This document shows, in pieces, positions 60,819-64,000 of a stretch of 64,000 nucleotides of DNA (the stretch's first letter is position 1; the number at the start of each line of letters is the position of its first letter). Position numbers and translations under genes: made by a program. The DNA is taken from contig JACRHT010000012.1 in NCBI GenBank assembly GCA_016217545.1, positions 248,001 through 312,000 of the forward strand. The letters are read 5' to 3'. A model generated the notes under the pieces. It did not search any database, had not been told where the DNA came from, and worked only from the letters and a program-made list of their open reading frames with translations. This stretch comes from Opitutia bacterium. Lineage in GTDB: Bacteria; Verrucomicrobiota; Verrucomicrobiia; Opitutales; Opitutaceae.

Positions 60819-61573
60819 GCCAGCTCCAACCCCACCGGACAATGGTCGCTGCCCAGCACGAGCGGCTCGATCCACGCGCGCTTCAGGCGCTTTTGCAGCT
60901 GGGTCGAGGCGACGAAGTAGTCGACGCGCCACCCGATGTTCCGCGCGCGGCAGTTCATCATCTGGCTCCACCACGTGTAGTGATCGGGCCCCTGCTCGAA
61001 CTCGCGGAACGTGTCCACGAAGCCCGAAGCGAGCAGCGCGGTGAAGTTCGTCCGCTCCTCGTCGGTGAAGCCGGCGTTGCGACGGTTGCTCTTCGGGTTC
61101 TTCAGGTCGATCTCCTGGTGCGCGACGTTGAGGTCGCCGCAGAACACGACGGGCTTTTTCTTCTCGAGCTTCTTGAGAAATTTCAGGAACGCCGGATCCC
61201 ACTCCTTGGTGCGGTAGTCGAGCCGCGTGAGCCCGCGCTGCGAATTCGGCTGGTAGACATTGACGAGGAAAAAGTCCGCATACTCCGCCGTGATCACGCG
61301 CCCCTCCTGGTCGTGCTCGTCGAGGCCGATGCCCTCGCTGATCTTCAGCGGCGCCTCGCGCGAGAAGACCACCGTGCCCGAGTAGCCCTTTTTCAGCGCC
61401 GAGTTCCAGTGCGCCTGGTAACCGGCCGGCCAGGCGACGTGCTGCACATCGCCGGGATGCGCCTTGGTTTCCTGAAGACAAATGATGTCGGCCCGCGACG
61501 CTTCCATCCACTCCAACAACCCCTTCTTCATGGCCGCACGCACGCCGTTCACGTTCCAAGAAAGCAATTTCAT
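60815..61573 (-). CDS. xthA: Exodeoxyribonuclease III / AP endonuclease
   Basis: 252 residues of the ExoIII/APE family. MKLLSWNVNGVRAAMKKG start, ICLQETKAHPGDV (catalytic Glu), NVYQPNSQRGLTRLDYRT, VVFCGDLNVAHQEIDL and C-terminal GSDHCPVGLEL (catalytic Asp/His). It repairs abasic sites. It is first in a two-gene unit with the SET protein. Confidence 0.95.
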   Translation of the reverse strand: MKLLSWNVNGVRAAMKKGLLEWMEASRADIICLQETKAHPGDVQHVAWPAGYQAHWNSALKKGYSGTVVFSREAPLKISEGIGLDEHDQEGRVITAEYADFFLVNVYQPNSQRGLTRLDYRTKEWDPAFLKFLKKLEKKKPVVFCGDLNVAHQEIDLKNPKSNRRNAGFTDEERTNFTALLASGFVDTFREFEQGPDHYTWWSQMMNCRARNIGWRVDYFVASTQLQKRLKRAWIEPLVLGSDHCPVGLELA

Positions 61574-61702
61574 GCCGCTAGGCTCGCGACCGTCGCGCGC
61601 CGCGCAAACCGTTTCCCGCCGCGCGGCGCGGTTTTTCGGCTGCCCCCGCGGAAAAATCCGGTAACTGTGCCGCCGCCGCCCGTGTTCTCGGATTCATCCA
61701 CG

Positions 61703-62566
61703 ATGCCTCCTCGCCGCCTGCTCCCCGCCCTCGTCGTGTTCGCGCTGGCCGCGCCCGCGCTGTTCGCGGCCCAGCCGCCGAACGAGATCACCGTTTCCGC
61801 CGCCAACTACGCGCACACCCCGCCCGACGTGCTGGAAAAAATGTTCCGCCGGCCCGCCGACCTCACCGAGGCGCCGCCGCCGCCCGCAGGCGAGCGCCCG
61901 CTGCAACACTACCAGTTTCTCCGCGGTGAGGTGTTCGAGGCCGACCTCAGCTACGAGGAAGTCTGCAAGCTCCTCGTCCCCGCGCTCGCGACCAAGAACC
62001 TCCGCAACACCTTCGACCTGACAAAGGTCGATCTCGTGCTCCGCCTCAGCTTCGGCGGCCGCCGCTGGCGCGATCCGTTCGTGCGCGAAGGAAATCTCGA
62101 GTGGAAACACGGCCTCGTCCCGCGCAAACGCGGCAGCTCGCTCGCCGCCGCGACCGCGTGGGATGATCGCGCCGGAGGCGACGAGGGCGCGTTGCGCCAG
62201 ACCGAGCAGACGCTGACCGAAATGTATCCCAACGGCGATGCCGAGGGCATGGCCGACCGCCTCATCGGCGGCATGCCGACCGACGACTACTTCCTCGTCG
62301 TGGTCGATGCGTTCGAAGTCGCGACCCTGAAGGCGAAGGGCAACAGCGCACCGCGCGCGTGGACCACGTTCATCGCCGTGCCTCAGCGCGGGCACGCGAA
62401 ATTTTCCGCCATCGCCGCGCAGATGATCGCGAAGGCCGCGCCATATTTCGGCGAGACGCTGCCGGGCAAGGCGCGCTTCCTCGACCGCGACGCCAAGGTC
62501 ACGCCCGGCGAGCTGCGCGTCGTCGAGGAAAACGTCCCTGCGCCCGCACCGGAGCCGAAGAAATAA
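61703..62566 (+). CDS. Exported hypothetical protein
   Basis: 287 residues. Signal peptide about 1-23 (ALVVFALAAPALFAAQP). The mature part has VLEKMFRRPADLTEAPPPPA, VEADLSYEEV-like region and WKHGLVPRKRGSSLAAATAW, then TDDYFLVVVDAFEVATLKAK and FSAIAAQMIAKAAPYFGETL. Not recognised. Probably periplasmic or surface. It lies alone in plus orientation. Confidence 0.7.
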   Translation: MPPRRLLPALVVFALAAPALFAAQPPNEITVSAANYAHTPPDVLEKMFRRPADLTEAPPPPAGERPLQHYQFLRGEVFEADLSYEEVCKLLVPALATKNLRNTFDLTKVDLVLRLSFGGRRWRDPFVREGNLEWKHGLVPRKRGSSLAAATAWDDRAGGDEGALRQTEQTLTEMYPNGDAEGMADRLIGGMPTDDYFLVVVDAFEVATLKAKGNSAPRAWTTFIAVPQRGHAKFSAIAAQMIAKAAPYFGETLPGKARFLDRDAKVTPGELRVVEENVPAPAPEPKK

Positions 62567-62603
62567 TTCCGCCGCCGCGCCGCGCGGCCGATCTTCCGGG
62601 CCC

Positions 62604-62643
62604 CAAAAACAAACAGGCCGCCTCCGGTGAGGGAGGCGGCCTG
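62604..62643 (-). terminator. Intrinsic terminator of the TonB-C gene
   Basis: CAGGCCGCCTCC (62614-62625) pairs with GGAGGCGGCCTG (62632-62643). The minus strand then reads TTTGTTTTTGG. It lies 12 bases past the stop of the gene at 62655. Confidence 0.88.
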
Positions 62644-62654
62644 GGGGAAGGGTA

Positions 62655-63038
62655 TCAGCGCTGCGCAACCGAAGACGCAGCGTCCGCGCTTTCGACGCGG
62701 ATCGGCAGGATCACGCGAGTGCGCACCACGGCACCGTCACGCGTCAGCGGCTTGAACTTCCACTGCGCCACGGCGCTCGCGAGCTGCTTCACCAAATCGC
62801 GATCGGCATCCGCAGGAGCATAAATCTCCTTCGGCGTGCCGTCCGCTTCGATGATGAAGCTCAAACGCACGGCAGCGCCTTCGAAGCTCGGGTCGATCAC
62901 CGGTTTCACAACCGAGATCGGCACGGGCACATCGGCGCGTCCCACGTAGGACTCGACGTAAGCCTGTTCGTTCGACTTCGCCCAAGCGAAACCGGCGAGC
63001 AGGCTGCTAACGAGGATCAGTTTGATCACGTTTTTCAT
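62655..63038 (-). CDS. Exported TonB C-terminal-domain protein
   Basis: 127 residues. Signal peptide about 1-20 (LILVSSLLAGFAWA). The rest is a TonB-C-like domain: PVPISVVKPVIDPSFEGAAV, VRLSFIIEADGTPKEIYAPA and AVAQWKFKPLTRDGAVVRT. There is no ExbB/ExbD-binding membrane anchor, so it may be a periplasmic helper rather than a full TonB. It has a long leader with a hairpin. Confidence 0.8.
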   Translation of the reverse strand: MKNVIKLILVSSLLAGFAWAKSNEQAYVESYVGRADVPVPISVVKPVIDPSFEGAAVRLSFIIEADGTPKEIYAPADADRDLVKQLASAVAQWKFKPLTRDGAVVRTRVILPIRVESADAASSVAQR

Positions 63039-63419
63039 GGTAGGGTGTCTTTCGTTGTTTTGTTTTTTCTCTGTTCAACTGCACCCGGCGGCGCCGGGTG
63101 TTTGCGCCACGCCAGCCGCTCCGGCCGCTCGTGCGCGAAAGCCGCGTTTTGGGGACGCGGGGTAGTGATAACACCATGACTCTGACTCCTCGACTGACTG
63201 CCAAAGAACTGCCCGCCTAAATGCAGCCGCCGTGCCAACCCCAGGTGACGAAAGGGTCTCACGTCACTGCGAAATTTCGCGCGTTCACTATGACATTTTT
63301 TCGCCTCAATTCGGGGAAACCCCCACTGCGCGCGGACTTAGTCTCGTTGCGCACCCGCCGCCTCGCGGCGCGAAGCGGAGCTTGCGGCCAGCGCTGACGC
63401 GCTCCACGACTCGAACGCG
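63039..63419. other. Intergenic region upstream of the TonB-C gene
   Basis: 380 bases without a gene. CACCCGGC/GCCGGGTG stem at 63082-63100 would be in the TonB-C leader. A 12-base perfect palindrome GCGAAATTTCGC is at 63269-63280 in an AT-richer stretch. Both could be regulatory; no regulator can be named. Confidence 0.5.
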
Positions 63420-63713
63420 ATGGCCGCTCCCGCGCCCCGCCCTTCGCCACCGAGCTGCACGCTCGAAATCAAAGCCGTGCCCAACGCGCCACGCAGCGCC
63501 GTCGTCGGCTGGCTCGGCGACGCGCTCAAGGTGAAAGTCCACGCGCCCGCCCTCGAAGGCCGCGCCAACGAGGAACTCTGCGAATTCCTCGCCGACACGC
63601 TGCAAGTGCCGCGACGCGCCGTGACGCTCCTGCGCGGCGACAAGTCGCGCCAGAAGGTCGTGCGCATCGACGGCCTCGACCTCGCCGAAACGAAGCGCCG
63701 GCTCCACGTTTGA
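63420..63713 (+). CDS. DUF167 (YggU) family protein
   Basis: 97 residues of the DUF167/UPF0235 family. CTLEIKAVPNAPRSAVVGWL, LKVKVHAPALEGRANEELCE and LLRGDKSRQKVVRIDGL are its hallmarks. Function unknown. It starts at ATG 63420, just after a GC-rich leader. Confidence 0.9.
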   Translation: MAAPAPRPSPPSCTLEIKAVPNAPRSAVVGWLGDALKVKVHAPALEGRANEELCEFLADTLQVPRRAVTLLRGDKSRQKVVRIDGLDLAETKRRLHV

Positions 63714-63765
63714 ACCGGCGCGCCCCGCCGAACGCGTCGACTTTGAGGCGCCAGCATCCACGCAA

Positions 63766-63792
63766 GGTAGCCCGCGACCTCCGGGCGCGGGT
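63766..63792. repeat. GGTAGCCCGC-type half repeat
   Basis: GGTAGCCCGCGACCTCCGGG followed by CGCGGGT, the same left arm as at 46786. The right arm is missing, but the GCGATTTCA tail found next to the 46784 copy is also here at about 63810. It lies between the DUF167 gene and the flavoprotein end. Confidence 0.7.
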
Positions 63793-63815
63793 CGACACTC
63801 CGTAGCGGCGCGATT

Positions 63816-64000
63816 TCAGCGCGCGAGCGCCAGCGCGGGATAGTCGTTGTAGCCCTTCGAACCCGGAGCGTAGAGCGTCGCCATGTCGACGGAGTTGAGC
63901 GGCGCGCTCGCGGCGAAACGCGCGGGCAGATCCGGGTTCGCGATGAACGGCATGCCGAACGCCACCGCGTCCGCGAGACCGGCCTTCACGTCCGCCTCCG
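63816..64000 (-). CDS. Old yellow enzyme family flavoprotein, C-terminal fragment
   Basis: The last 61 codons of an NADH:flavin oxidoreductase/old-yellow-enzyme (NemA-like alkene reductase); the gene continues past the window. GLADAVAFGMPFIANPDLPA is the conserved C-terminal phosphate-binding motif, followed by GYNDYPALA before the stop at 63818-63816. Confidence 0.88.
   Translation of the reverse strand, partial: EADVKAGLADAVAFGMPFIANPDLPARFAASAPLNSVDMATLYAPGSKGYNDYPALALAR

Overview
This is a 64 kb chromosomal window of high GC content (roughly two thirds by eye) with no rRNA, tRNA, CRISPR array, phage or transposase that I can see. Four large TonB-dependent receptors whose mature N-termini carry an L(D/E/S)xxV(V/I)TGS start, ECF sigma factors with C-terminal extensions, Ig-like and glycine-rich C-terminal surface proteins, and many small exported proteins of unknown function suggest a free-living Gram-negative bacterium of the Verrucomicrobiota, most likely Opitutaceae. 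This placement is inference from protein style, not from a marker gene.

Layout. 1-7.4 kb: ion transport and stress (MgtE cut by the window edge, MscS, a TerC-type protein, two Hsp20 genes, a GNAT acetyltransferase, a PatB/MalY-type C-S lyase). 7.4-8.0 kb: a small helix-turn-helix gene bracketed by four copies of a GTAACC-type palindrome. 8-9.9 kb: tRNA dihydrouridine synthase and MarC. 9.9-21.6 kb: two tandemly duplicated TonB-dependent receptors sharing leader and upstream DNA, a remnant leader ORF, a LytS/LytTR two-component pair and a third receptor. 21.8-28.2 kb: a proline-rich membrane protein, a PH-like protein, an SRPBCC protein, exported unknowns, a sigma factor joined to a membrane segment and a TonB C-terminal domain, and a cytidylate-kinase-like gene; a fifth copy of the palindrome lies between the last two. 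28.4-35.1 kb: a secreted zinc protease with Ig domain and glycine-rich C-terminal anchor, an APC permease, a PucC-type MFS protein, and a coupled pair of unknown membrane proteins. 35.1-39.7 kb: a receptor followed by a ParB-like/phytase fusion, together a plausible phytate-use unit. 39.8-46.8 kb: a TrmH-type methyltransferase and a heavy-metal efflux operon (CzcCBA) with a small Cys-rich protein before it and a lipoprotein after it. 46.9-52 kb: a DUF885 protein, an oxidoreductase, and an AAA ATPase plus TOPRIM-like pair that resembles a split OLD/PARIS-type defence module. 52-64 kb: ribosome hibernation factor, a second TerC protein, membrane and exported unknowns, AEC transporter, BaiN-type flavoprotein, Spy-like protein, a zincin, SYLF protein, CinA, a SET-domain protein coupled to exonuclease III, a TonB C-terminal-domain protein, a DUF167 protein, and the C-terminus of an old yellow enzyme.

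How parts may work together. Four outer-membrane receptors, a sigma/TonB fusion, a free TonB-C protein and a LytTR system whose likely 9-12-9 direct-repeat target is found upstream of both duplicated receptors suggest a locus rich in regulated outer-membrane uptake. Two families of dispersed palindromes (GTAACC type and GGTAGG type) decorate the intergenic spaces; one GGTAGG-type copy sits inside the TrmH coding sequence in an open frame. The most unusual candidates are the sigma-TonB fusion (25879-27183), the palindrome/HTH cluster (7406-7942 with an outlier at 27263), the ParB-like/phytase fusion (35132-36802) and the ATPase/TOPRIM pair (49813-51434).
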